A stretch of 9,399 nt of DNA from Archangium sp. (GCA_016793525.1 JAEUJT010000262.1:1-9399); one strand, 5' to 3'. Counted from the stretch's first letter, positions 1-8,373 are shown. Notes: a model not told the origin generated them from the letters alone. Translations and numbers: made by a program.

Positions 1-617
1 TTCGCCGCGACGCGATTCGCACCAACCCCGGGCCGAAGCTGCGGCTCCTCGGGTACTTCGCCTGCCTCGGCCTCGGCTACATCTTGGTCGAGCTCGGGCT
101 GATGCAGCGCTTCATCTTGTTCCTCGGCCACCCGGTGTACGCGCTGGCGGTGGTGCTGGCCACGCTGCTGGCCTCGTCTGGCGCCGGCAGCGCGCTGTCG
201 TCGGCGGTGAGCAAACGCTTCGGCGAGACGGGCGCCATCACCCGCGTCGTCGGCGCGCTCGCGGTGGTGCTGGTGGTGTACGCGGTGGCGCTGCAGCCGC
301 TGTTCACCGCGCTCCTGGGGTTGCCCCTCGTGGGCCGCATCGTGCTCTGCGTGCTGCTCGTGGCCACCCTCGGCGCGCTCATGGGCATGTTGTTGCCGCT
401 CGGGGTGCAGCTCGCGCAGGGCGCGGGGCCCGAGATGGTGCCGTGGGCGTGGGGCATCAACGGCGCCACCAGCGTCGTCGGCTCGTCGCTCTCGCTCATC
501 GTCTCGATGAACTACGGCTTCACCACCACGCTGCTCAGCGGCCTCGCCGCCTACGCGGTGGGCGCGCTGCTGCTGCGGAGCGGTTCCAGCGGCGGGGCTC
601 CGGCCTCGTCCCCCTGA
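1..617 (+). CDS. Spermidine-synthase-like multi-spanning membrane protein, C-terminal part (5' end outside window)
   Basis: The reading frame is open from the left edge (first full codon at position 3) to TGA at 615-617, giving about 204 residues of a longer protein. The fragment is almost wholly hydrophobic, with about five to six membrane segments. It carries motifs I associate with the membrane-embedded relatives of spermidine synthase: a GLGYILVELGLMQRF stretch, then LGHPVYALAVVL and a SGAGSAL turn. Near the end is PWAWGINGATSVVGS, followed by a final helix pair. In that family a methyltransferase-like Rossmann domain is usually part of the same protein. Here it would lie to the left and cannot be seen, so polyamine synthesis should not be assumed. 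The tail after the last helix is a short Ser/Gly/Pro-rich end. It converges on the leftward operon, with 201 bp between the two stop codons. Family assignment is from recognised motifs. Substrate and function are unknown. Confidence 0.72.
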   Translation, partial: RRDAIRTNPGPKLRLLGYFACLGLGYILVELGLMQRFILFLGHPVYALAVVLATLLASSGAGSALSSAVSKRFGETGAITRVVGALAVVLVVYAVALQPLFTALLGLPLVGRIVLCVLLVATLGALMGMLLPLGVQLAQGAGPEMVPWAWGINGATSVVGSSLSLIVSMNYGFTTTLLSGLAAYAVGALLLRSGSSGGAPASSP

Positions 618-818
618 GCGCACCTGGCCGCGCACGGCGGTACTGACCACGCCACCTCTGTGAGCGGTGCCCGCGGGAGCGTCAACCGCGAAGACCGGCA
701 CGCGCCGAACGGAGCGACCGGGGCCCTCCGCTCATGTGTCCATCGAGTCGAGCGGAGGCCGCGACGACGCGTTCGACGTGCGGGAAGGACGCGTGGCGCT
801 CAACCGGAGTGGTCGGCG
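618..818. other. Convergent intergenic region with hairpin
   Basis: This is the 201-bp gap between two converging genes. I see no credible gene in it. The short frames crossing it are arginine-rich continuations of shadows from the flanking genes. Its only clear structure is the inverted repeat at 725-758, listed separately. Confidence 0.6.
725..758. terminator. Possible bidirectional terminator hairpin
   Basis: A perfect 9-bp inverted repeat is formed by CCTCCGCTC (725-733) and GAGCGGAGG (750-758), with a 16-nt loop. It can be extended by GGCC/GGCC pairing if one C is bulged. It lies between two convergent stop codons, where a terminator for both strands is expected. There is no T-tract on either side, so it is not a classic intrinsic terminator. 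In a GC-rich genome it could instead be a 3'-end stabilising structure or a chance repeat. Confidence 0.35.
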
Positions 819-2447
819 CTAAAACCCGGGCCGGCCATCGCGTACGCGCCGGGCATCGACGCACAGCACCAACCCATCGAACGAGCCGCACGACGCCGCC
901 GCGAAGCCAGGGTCGCGCACGTGTTCGGGGCCCGTGACGTAGAGCGTGTCGGGGTCGAGCGGCCCGACGAACGGCGCGCCGCACTGCGAGGCGAAGCCGT
1001 ACGGCACCCGGCCCACGTGCCCGCTGTTGATGGTGAGGCCCTCACGCGCCGCGACGCGGGTGAGACGCCCCACCACCTCGGGGTTGTACGGGCACACCCA
1101 CTGCACCTGTGGGGGCACGATGGCCAGGTGGCGGTACACCGCGCCCGCGCCGTTCCACACCGCGCTCAATTCCGGCATCGGCCCCGTGGAGGTCGGGGGT
1201 CGCGGAGGCTTCTTCTCCGCGAGCTGCAGCGCCAGCGCGGCCACCAGCACGCCCGCGCGGAGCAGCCGGGGCCACGGGCTGCGCGCCACCAGCACCAGCG
1301 CTCCCAGCAGCGTCAGCGCGTGCACCGGCCACACGAAGCGACCGGAGCCCCGAAAGGCGTTGGTCAGCGGGTGCAGCGGCGCGTAGAGCGCACCGAGGTC
1401 GAGCACCACCCGGCCGGCCACCATCACCACCGACGACCAGGCGTAGACGAACAGCGCCAGCGCCATCGCCACCACCGGCCACACCCGACGGGCGACGTGC
1501 GGCAGGCGGCGCCGCTGGCCGATGGCGCCGACGAGCGCCGCGCCGAGCGCGAAGAGGCCGCCCGCGCCGAGGTACCCGAAGCCCTCGCCCTGCCTCGGCC
1601 CGGCCGCGAACCCGGGCACGAGCGTCGAGCTGCCTTGGCTGTTGAACAGCGCCAGCGGGTCGGCGGAGAACTGACCGAAGCCCTCAGCCCCCGGGTCGAC
1701 CGCCGCCGCGGGAATCGCCCCGGTCGCCCACAACATGGCCACCACCCCAGCGACCAGCGCGCCGAGCAGCGGCGCGACGCTCCGCCAGCGCCCTCGGCCC
1801 GCGATGAGCAGCACCGCCACGGAGAGCGGAATGGCCTGCGCCGCCAAGTAGCCGTCGAGACCCACGGTGAAAACCGCCCACGCCACGCTGGCGCGCGCGG
1901 CGCCAAGCGACTCGGCCGGAGAGCGCGCCGCCCACAGCGCACACCCGAGTTGCACCGCCAGCACCGCGTGCCCCATCAACGCCAGGTGACCGAAGCGCGC
2001 GGCCAGCACCGGGTCCATCAGGCCCAGCAGCGCACCCGCGACGCGCGCGAAGCCTCCAACGCCAGCCTTCTCGAGCGCCCACCGGTAGGCGAGCGCCTGC
2101 CCCACGAAGCAGGCCACCAGCCATGCGCCGTAGAGCTGAAACTCGGCGGCGACGAAGGGCGCAGCGAGCTTGCCGACCAGCCCGACCCAGAACACCACCG
2201 CGTTGTAGAAAACGGGAATGCCGTAGGGGTACAGCAGCGCGGGAATGGCGCCCGGCTGCAGCGTCCACGGGCCGCGAATGAAGAGGAGCCACGCGTTGTA
2301 GGTGAGCTCCCAGTCGCCGTCGTGCATCCACCGCGTCTCGAGCGGGTTCAGCACCGGCCAGCCGATGTGCCACACAGTCCACCCGAGCGCGGCCACGACC
2401 AGCACCACCGACTCCAGCCACCGGAGCGGATGTGGTCCCCAGATCAT
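819..2447 (-). CDS. DUF6311-type polytopic membrane protein
   Basis: The predicted protein is 542 residues. A first membrane helix (about 11-30) is followed by a loop with HDGDWELTYNAWLLF (42-56). Many more hydrophobic helices run to about residue 409. A soluble C-terminal domain of about 130 residues contains four cysteines (452, 489, 520, 529). The order of motifs matches what I recall of DUF6311: GDW..YNAW..F, YPYGIPVFYN, FQLYGAWLVACFVGQAL, ADPLALFNSQGSS, GFGYLGAGGL and NAFRGSGRFVWPV. Those proteins resemble GT-C-type glycosyltransferases or lipid-linked sugar transferases in topology, but no activity is established that I know of. The C-terminal domain is probably extracytoplasmic, and the cysteines could form disulfides (inference). 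The start is the ATG at 2447, whose first two bases lie in an ATGA overlap with a preceding mini-ORF inside a 17-bp repeat. The two upstream ATGs in that repeat are out of frame. It is the last gene of the leftward operon, ending with TAG at 821-819. Confidence 0.8.
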   Translation of the reverse strand: MIWGPHPLRWLESVVLVVAALGWTVWHIGWPVLNPLETRWMHDGDWELTYNAWLLFIRGPWTLQPGAIPALLYPYGIPVFYNAVVFWVGLVGKLAAPFVAAEFQLYGAWLVACFVGQALAYRWALEKAGVGGFARVAGALLGLMDPVLAARFGHLALMGHAVLAVQLGCALWAARSPAESLGAARASVAWAVFTVGLDGYLAAQAIPLSVAVLLIAGRGRWRSVAPLLGALVAGVVAMLWATGAIPAAAVDPGAEGFGQFSADPLALFNSQGSSTLVPGFAAGPRQGEGFGYLGAGGLFALGAALVGAIGQRRRLPHVARRVWPVVAMALALFVYAWSSVVMVAGRVVLDLGALYAPLHPLTNAFRGSGRFVWPVHALTLLGALVLVARSPWPRLLRAGVLVAALALQLAEKKPPRPPTSTGPMPELSAVWNGAGAVYRHLAIVPPQVQWVCPYNPEVVGRLTRVAAREGLTINSGHVGRVPYGFASQCGAPFVGPLDPDTLYVTGPEHVRDPGFAAASCGSFDGLVLCVDARRVRDGRPGF

Positions 2448-2485
2448 GCCGTTTCCCAGATCATGTCGTTTCCCAGATCATGCCG
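2438..2485 (-). repeat. 17-bp tandem repeat (about 2.8 copies) at the thioesterase/membrane-protein junction
   Basis: Read on the minus strand, the unit ATGATCTGGGAAACGAC (2481-2465) is followed by ATGATCTGGGAAACGGC (2464-2448), which differs at one base. A third copy keeps only ATGATCTGGG (2447-2438). The bases just before the first unit (GCGGC, 2486-2482) also match the end of a unit. Each copy starts with ATGA, so each copy has an overlapping stop and start codon. The 17-bp period shifts the frame each time. Near-identity between copies implies recent expansion, probably by replication slippage, or selection on the repeat. Confidence 0.9.
2444..2481 (-). other. Two overlapping six-codon mini-ORFs (MIWETT and MIWETA) linking the two genes
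   Basis: The thioesterase stop TGA (2480-2478) overlaps an ATG at 2481. That ATG opens a frame of six codons, MIWETT, ending with TGA at 2463-2461. This TGA overlaps the ATG at 2464, which opens MIWETA, ending with TGA at 2446-2444. This in turn overlaps the ATG at 2447 of the membrane protein. The peptides are unlikely to have a function of their own. If translated, they would carry terminating ribosomes stepwise from the thioesterase to the next gene. Existence of the frames is certain; translation is inferred only. Confidence 0.4.
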
Positions 2486-2924
2486 CGCGGCGAACGAAGC
2501 CATCGACTTGCTGGCGAAAGGCCTCGCTCCACGGCGCTGGCTTTCGGCTCTGAGGGTCGACGCACACCATCACCCGCGTGCCCACCGCGTGGTCGACGTC
2601 GAGGTCCATGGGCATGACGCAGAAGCCGAAGGTGAGGCTGGTGGTGCCGAGCTTCTCCAGCCACACCCGAACGCGCACCTCGCCCGTGCCCTCGACCGGT
2701 TTGAGGTATTCGATGCTGTTGGTGCGCACGAGCTGGAACCAGTCGGGCCGCTTCGAGGGCGCCGCGCTGCCTCCGCCGTTCACCCGTTGCCAGAAGGAGC
2801 CGATGGTGCGCTCGACCAGCAACACGTAGCGCGCGTTGTGCAGAATGCCCAAGGCGTCGAGGTCGTCGAAATACACCCCGTGTACGGCCTCGTGGTACCG
2901 CAGGTTCGCCGAGCGGGAGCTCAT
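2478..2924 (-). CDS. Acyl-CoA thioesterase, 4HBT/YbgC-like hot-dog fold
   Basis: The product is 148 residues, the normal size for a single hot-dog domain. The N-terminal motif FDDLDALGILHNARYVLLVERT (19-40) matches the YbgC/4-hydroxybenzoyl-CoA thioesterase signature (DxDxxGxxxxxxY...E). By alignment with that family, D23 would be the catalytic aspartate. The core continues with the strand region VRTNSIEYLKPV (66-77) and ends with VDPQSRKPAPW. Such enzymes hydrolyse acyl-CoA thioesters in the cytoplasm, but the chain length or aromatic substrate cannot be read from sequence. The ATG at 2924 was chosen because the conserved hot-dog sequence begins right after it. The frame stays open upstream into the reductase gene, but that stretch is a shadow. 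The start lies 29 bp after the reductase stop, with only a weak GGGTGG (2942-2937) as a possible ribosome site. The stop TGA overlaps the first ATG of the 17-bp repeat. Confidence 0.85.
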   Translation of the reverse strand: MSSRSANLRYHEAVHGVYFDDLDALGILHNARYVLLVERTIGSFWQRVNGGGSAAPSKRPDWFQLVRTNSIEYLKPVEGTGEVRVRVWLEKLGTTSLTFGFCVMPMDLDVDHAVGTRVMVCVDPQSRKPAPWSEAFRQQVDGFVRRAA

Positions 2925-2953
2925 TCGGGCTGTTTGCCACCCGGCGCGGGCGC

Positions 2954-3961
2954 CTACCAGCGTTCCCGGCCACCGATGAAGTCGTAGGGGTAGCCCCACG
3001 CGGGCTCGCTCGCGGCGTCTAACGTTTTCACCTGCGCGTCGGTGAGCGCCAGCTGCTGCGCCGCCAGGTTGTCTTGCAGCTGCGCTACCGTGCGCGCGCC
3101 GAGAATGACGCTCGTCACCTCGGGCTTGCGCAGGAGCCACGCGAGCGCCACCCGCGCCGGGGTGCTGCCCACCTCGGCCGCCACCGCCGCCACGGTCTCG
3201 ATGGTCTTCCACGTGCCGTCGACGTTGTATTTCTTCCAGGTGTCTTTCCACTCTGAGAGCCGGGTGCCCGCGGGCGGCGGCGCGTCTTTGCGGTATTTGC
3301 CGGTGAGCAGGCCTCGGCCGAGCGGGCTCCACACCAACAGCCCCAGCCCGAACGCCTTCGCCGCGGGAATCATCTCTCGCTCGGCGCCGCGCTCGAGCAG
3401 GCTCCACTGCAGCTGAATCGACTCGTAGCGCGTCACGTTCTTCAGCTGCGCCGTCAACGCCGACTCGGCCAGCCGGTAGCCGGTGTAGTTCGAGCAGCCG
3501 GCGTAGCGAACCTTGCCCGCGCGGATCAGGTCGTCGAGCGCGCGCAGCGTCTCCTCGACGCCCACCGAGCCGTCTTGCATGTGCACCTGGTACAGGTCGA
3601 TCCACTCCGTGTTGAGCCGCCGGAGCGAGTCTTCACAGGCCTGAATGATGTGCCGCCGCGACAGCCCCAGCTCGTGCGGCGTCGGGCCCATCGCGAAGCG
3701 GCACTTGGTGGCGATGATGAGGGTGCGACGTCGCGGGCCGAGCCACTGGCCGAGCAGCGCCTCGCTCTGCCCGTCGCTGTACACGTTGGCGGTGTCGATG
3801 AAGTCGATGCCCGCGTCGAGCGCGGTGTCCAACACCCGCTTCGCTTCGTCGTTCGCCGAGGTGACGCCCTTCATGAAGCCCTGCGACTCGCCGAACGTCA
3901 TCGCGCCCATACACAGCGACGACACCTTCAAGCCGCTCGTTCCCAGCCGCCGATGTTCCAT
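2954..3961 (-). CDS. Aldo/keto reductase (NADPH-dependent oxidoreductase)
   Basis: From the ATG at 3961 the product is 335 residues, typical for the family. The N-terminus MEHRRLGTSGLKVSSLCMG is the usual first strand. The catalytic tetrad is visible: D56 and Y61 in DTANVYSDGQSE, K86 in IIATKC, and H127 in DLYQVHMQD. The segment WSPLGRGLLTGKYR (211-224) and the late GARTVAQLQDNL (288-299) form the nicotinamide-cofactor site. These enzymes fold as a TIM barrel and reduce aldehydes or ketones in the cytoplasm. The substrate is unknown. It is closest in style to the voltage-gated-potassium-channel beta/YajO-like group. A GTG at 3994 would add 11 residues (MPKNEPRYIAR), but it lies inside the upstream palindrome and the added residues are not family-like, so the ATG is preferred. 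No strong ribosome site is seen before either. It is first in the leftward operon and divergent from grpE. The link between a reductase, a thioesterase and a membrane protein is not explained by any pathway I recognise. Confidence 0.9.
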   Translation of the reverse strand: MEHRRLGTSGLKVSSLCMGAMTFGESQGFMKGVTSANDEAKRVLDTALDAGIDFIDTANVYSDGQSEALLGQWLGPRRRTLIIATKCRFAMGPTPHELGLSRRHIIQACEDSLRRLNTEWIDLYQVHMQDGSVGVEETLRALDDLIRAGKVRYAGCSNYTGYRLAESALTAQLKNVTRYESIQLQWSLLERGAEREMIPAAKAFGLGLLVWSPLGRGLLTGKYRKDAPPPAGTRLSEWKDTWKKYNVDGTWKTIETVAAVAAEVGSTPARVALAWLLRKPEVTSVILGARTVAQLQDNLAAQQLALTDAQVKTLDAASEPAWGYPYDFIGGRERW

Positions 3962-3982
3962 GCGCGCGATGTAACGCGGCTC

Positions 3983-4010
3983 ATTCTTCGGCACTGACGA
4001 AAATTGTCAG
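3983..4010 (-). promoter_or_regulatory. Candidate sigma70-type promoter of the leftward operon
   Basis: On the minus strand, CTGACA (4010-4005) matches five of six bases of the -35 consensus. After a 16-bp spacer, AAGAAT (3988-3983) matches four of six bases of the -10 consensus. Transcription would begin near 3977-3975, about 15 nt before the reductase ATG at 3961. The palindrome at 3992-4012 covers part of the -35 box and most of the spacer, as expected for a repressor site. This is a by-eye match only. Confidence 0.35.
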
Positions 4011-4012
4011 TG
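3992..4012. promoter_or_regulatory. Palindromic operator candidate between the reductase gene and grpE
   Basis: Perfect 7-bp arms CACTGAC (3992-3998) and GTCAGTG (4006-4012) flank a 7-bp AT-rich centre, GAAAATT. One further A/T pair inside the centre and a G/T pair outside extend the symmetry. It lies in an otherwise GC-rich divergent gap and overlaps the candidate reductase promoter. The form suits a dimeric repressor such as a TetR-type protein, but no regulator gene is present here. It is not the HrcA-binding CIRCE element, which has TTAGCACTC arms and a 9-bp spacer. It could also serve grpE. Confidence 0.45.
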
Positions 4013-4071
4013 TACGGAACCGGCCCTTTTCGCCGCAGACGGACCGACAGCGGTGTGCTTGAGTCCCTCGC

Positions 4072-4923
4072 GTGCGGCCGCCGCCAGACGACAAAGGCAA
4101 GTTCGAAACGAACATCGGGCAGAGTGTCATCGACGAAGCGCTGAAGAGTGTCGAAAAGCGCCGCGCCGAAGCACGAGGGACCGATCTCGACCTCGAGGCA
4201 TCTCCCGACGACCCGGCGGAGGCGACCATTCAAGGCGCGACGCCGCCCGACGCCGTCCCCACCGCGCCCGACCCGGCGCCTCCCGATGTGGCCGTCGCCG
4301 CGCCTGATCCGCGCGACGCGGAGATCACCTCGCTCAAGGCGAGCCTCGACCTCTCGCTCGAGCGCGGCCGCGACATGATGCAGAAGCTGAAAGACGAGCA
4401 CGAGAAGCTGCTCCGCTCCACGGCCGACCTCGAGAACTACCGCAAGCGCGCCGCCAAAGAGAAAGAAGAGATGCAGAAGTTCGGCAACGAGCGGCTGCTG
4501 AAAGACTTTCTCCCGGTGTTCGACAACTTCGACCGCGCGCTCGAGCACGCCAAGAGCGCGTCTGACTTCGACAGCCTGAAGAAGGGCGTCGAGATGATGC
4601 GCAAGCTGTTCGAAGACACGCTCGGCAAACACGGCGTGAAGGCCTTCAGCGCCAAGGGCAAGGCGTTCGACCCGACGCTGCACGAGGCGATGACCTCGGC
4701 CGAGAGCGCCGACCTGCCGCCCAACCACGTGCACACCGAGGTGCTGCGCGGCTTCACGCTCAACGACCGGCTCGTCCGGCCCGCGCTGGTGGTGGTGTCG
4801 AAATTGCCCCCCGCGCCGGCGCCGCCGCCTGAAGCGCCCGCGGCTCCTTCACCTGATGCTGCACCGGCCGAACCGAAGGCCGCGGATCCGTCCGCTCCGC
4901 CGGCGACTGAGCCAACGACGTAA
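4072..4923 (+). CDS. grpE: GrpE nucleotide-exchange factor
   Basis: GrpE is the dimeric cochaperone that opens the DnaK nucleotide-binding site to release ADP. The 283-residue product has the long helix (about 83-140) with [16 protein letters not shown] (118-133). It is followed by the conserved [23 protein letters not shown] segment (137-159). The beta-wing contains FDPTLHEAM (199-207) and [20 protein letters not shown] (225-244), which contacts DnaK. The protein is longer than the usual ~200 residues. It has an N-terminal extension with a Pro/Ala/Asp-rich linker (about 45-80). A Pro/Ala-rich tail of about 40 residues (245-283) follows the wing, beyond where most GrpE proteins end. The start is GTG at 4072. 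An in-frame TGA at 4060 leaves no room upstream and no ATG follows before residue 102. The ribosome site is weak. dnaK follows after 45 bp, so the two genes are likely co-transcribed. Confidence 0.95.
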   Translation: MRPPPDDKGKFETNIGQSVIDEALKSVEKRRAEARGTDLDLEASPDDPAEATIQGATPPDAVPTAPDPAPPDVAVAAPDPRDAEITSLKASLDLSLERGRDMMQKLKDEHEKLLRSTADLENYRKRAAKEKEEMQKFGNERLLKDFLPVFDNFDRALEHAKSASDFDSLKKGVEMMRKLFEDTLGKHGVKAFSAKGKAFDPTLHEAMTSAESADLPPNHVHTEVLRGFTLNDRLVRPALVVVSKLPPAPAPPPEAPAAPSPDAAPAEPKAADPSAPPATEPTT

Positions 4924-4948
4924 TTTTCTCCGCGACATCTCCATGGTT

Positions 4949-4966
4949 TCGAAATTTTCGAGGGGG
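4949..4966 (+). promoter_or_regulatory. dnaK ribosome binding site with adjacent small palindrome
   Basis: GAGGGGG at 4960-4966 sits just before the dnaK ATG (4969) and is the strongest purine-rich ribosome site in the window. It overlaps the end of an AT-rich inverted repeat, TCGAAA (4949-4954) and TTTCGA (4956-4961), separated by one base. The arms are too close to fold well in RNA, so this is more likely a DNA site or chance. The strong site fits the high expression expected for DnaK relative to GrpE. Confidence 0.5.
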
Positions 4967-4968
4967 CT

Positions 4969-6819
<1,851 letters not shown>

Positions 6820-6822
6820 CGC

Positions 6823-8310
6823 GTGCTCCAGTTCGAGTCGGCCGCGCTCAAGTTCGACTCCGCCGATGAGGAGCTGCGCTTCCTGCGCGGGCTGGTGGCC
6901 GTGCAGCGCCTCGCTGACGAGGTGCTCGAAGACTGCATCGCCCGGCAGCTCGGCCTCGCCGCTGCGGCCGACGTGTTCCTCACGCAGTGCGCGCGCATGG
7001 TCCACGCGAGCGCCGCCTTCCTCCAGCTCGAAGGCGTCGAGGGCCCGGTGCTCACCCGCACCTGGGGCGACGACTGGAGCGACCTCTCCGACGCGCCCGA
7101 GGGGGTCGCCGCGGGCAACGGCGCGACCACCTTCGTCGTGCCCCTCGACCTCGGCCACGTGAAGCTGGGGAAGCTCGGGTTTCGCCTCCACGGCCACTTC
7201 AGCGACGGCGGCGCGCAGGTGATGGCCCTCGTGCGCGCGGTGGCGGAGATGTTCGACAGCGCGGTGCTCTCCTTCATCGCGCTCGCCGACGGGCGGCCGG
7301 TGCAGGCGCGCCTGAGCGAGCTGGGCGAGGTGCTCAAGCCGCGGCCGCACGCGCACATCGGTCGCTACGAGGTGCTGGAGCCGCTCGGCACGGGCGGCAT
7401 GGCCCAGGTGATGGTGGCGCGTACGCTCAACCCCCAGGGCATCTCGCGGCTGGTGGCGGTGAAGCGAATTCTCCCCAAGCTCGCGGCCGAGCCCGCGCTC
7501 GTGCACCAGTTCCTCGACGAGGCGAAGCTGGGCATGCGGCTGAGCCACCCCAACCTCGCGGTGACGTACGACTTCGGCGAAGCCGACGGCACCTACTTCA
7601 TCGCGCTCGAGCTCGTGCGGGGAATTGACTTCGACCACCTCATCTACTGGCCGCACGGCGCGCCGTCGCTCGAGGTGGTGAGCGCGGTGGTGAGCCAGGC
7701 CCTCGAGGGGCTGCAGGCGGCGCACGACGTGCGGGGTGACGACGGGCTCCCCCTCGGGCTGGTGCACCGCGACGTGTCGCCGCACAACCTGATGGTGGGC
7801 TTCGACGGGCTGGTGAAGGTGCTCGACTTCGGCGTGGCCAAGATGCGCCATCAGCGCACGGTGACGCTGCCCGGACTGGTGAAGGGCAAACCGCTCTACA
7901 TGTCACCGGAGCAGGCCGCCGCCGAACGCATCGACCGCCGCAGCGACATCTTCTCCATGGGGCTGGTGCTGCACGAAGCGCTCACCCGCACCCGCGCCTT
8001 CGACAAGCAGAATGACACGCTGTCGATGCAGGCCATCGTCAACGAGCCGCTGGTGCGGCACCCGGCGATTCCCGACGCGGTGTGGCCGGTGGTGGCGCGC
8101 GCGTTGGAGAAGTCGCCCCTGCACCGCTTCCAATCGGCCGCCGACATGGCGCAGGCGCTCCGGCTGGCGTGCCCGCCGATGCCGTCGAGCGAATTAGGGA
8201 ACCTGGTGGCCGCGCGTTTCCCACGCCGGGTGGCCGAGGTCGCCGCCTGGGAAGCGATGCGGCTGGAGCGCGGAGCCGCTGAACGTCGGCCTCCGACTCG
8301 GGTGGGCTGA
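6823..8310 (+). CDS. Soluble Ser/Thr protein kinase with N-terminal GAF-like region
   Basis: The 495-residue product has two parts. Residues 1-175 form a helical start and an alpha/beta region (FLTQCARMVHASAAFLQLEG, then TFVVPLDLGHVKLGKLGF) that looks like a degenerate GAF sensor domain; this is by-eye inference. Residues 182-455 are a Hanks-type kinase with every key element. These are the glycine loop LGTGGMAQV (188-196), K214 in VAVK, E233 of helix C, the catalytic loop HRDVSPHN (315-322), DFG (335-337) and MSPEQ (360-364). The activation loop has T346 and T348 as possible phosphosites. The kinase is predicted to be active. No membrane helix is seen, so it should be cytoplasmic. The kinase domain is C-terminal, whereas many bacterial kinases put it first. 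The GTG start at 6823 follows the dnaK stop by 3 bp. A GGAGG at 6804-6808 inside dnaK could serve it, so it is probably translationally linked to dnaK. The target is unknown. Confidence 0.9.
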   Translation: MLQFESAALKFDSADEELRFLRGLVAVQRLADEVLEDCIARQLGLAAAADVFLTQCARMVHASAAFLQLEGVEGPVLTRTWGDDWSDLSDAPEGVAAGNGATTFVVPLDLGHVKLGKLGFRLHGHFSDGGAQVMALVRAVAEMFDSAVLSFIALADGRPVQARLSELGEVLKPRPHAHIGRYEVLEPLGTGGMAQVMVARTLNPQGISRLVAVKRILPKLAAEPALVHQFLDEAKLGMRLSHPNLAVTYDFGEADGTYFIALELVRGIDFDHLIYWPHGAPSLEVVSAVVSQALEGLQAAHDVRGDDGLPLGLVHRDVSPHNLMVGFDGLVKVLDFGVAKMRHQRTVTLPGLVKGKPLYMSPEQAAAERIDRRSDIFSMGLVLHEALTRTRAFDKQNDTLSMQAIVNEPLVRHPAIPDAVWPVVARALEKSPLHRFQSAADMAQALRLACPPMPSSELGNLVAARFPRRVAEVAAWEAMRLERGAAERRPPTRVG

Positions 8311-8346
8311 GTCGTTTCAGGGGCTTGCGGTGGAATAGCCCGTGCA

Positions 8347-8373
8347 GCGTGGGGCCTCCACCATGCCCCACGC
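8347..8373 (+). promoter_or_regulatory. Strong hairpin enclosing a start codon
   Basis: Perfect 9-bp arms GCGTGGGGC (8347-8355) and GCCCCACGC (8365-8373) flank a 9-nt loop that ends in the first two bases of the ATG at 8363. In mRNA this would bury the G of the start codon and the GTGGGG that could act as its ribosome site. It may limit translation, attenuate transcription after the kinase gene, or simply lie within the coding region if translation starts at GTG 8342. There is no T-tract, so a plain intrinsic terminator is unlikely. Confidence 0.5.

Noticed and set aside
660..2987. Very long plus-strand open frame (775 codons) antisense to the membrane protein and thioesterase
   Set aside because: The translation is dominated by Arg, His, Ala, Glu and Pro with no domain, and it starts on GTG. 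This is the usual stop-poor antisense frame of GC-rich genes. The minus-strand frames have recognisable families and hydrophobic helices.
2925..3605. Upstream extension of the thioesterase frame, which remains open to 3605
   Set aside because: This would lie wholly within the reductase gene in another frame and reads as an Arg/Ala-rich shadow. The hot-dog domain starts just after the ATG at 2924.
3991..4013. CIRCE (HrcA) element upstream of grpE
   Set aside because: The arms contain GCACT and AGTGT, but the full TTAGCACTC-N9-GAGTGCTAA pattern is absent and the spacing between matching parts differs.
4004..4032. Plus-strand sigma70 promoter for grpE using TTGTCA as -35
   Set aside because: The position 17 bp downstream reads TTTTCG, a poor -10 match. 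I could not support a grpE promoter by eye.
4058..4063. CTTGAG resembling the -35 box of a heat-shock (sigma32) promoter before grpE
   Set aside because: It is only 8 bases before the GTG start, so its -10 box would fall inside the coding region. No other start is available downstream until residue 102.
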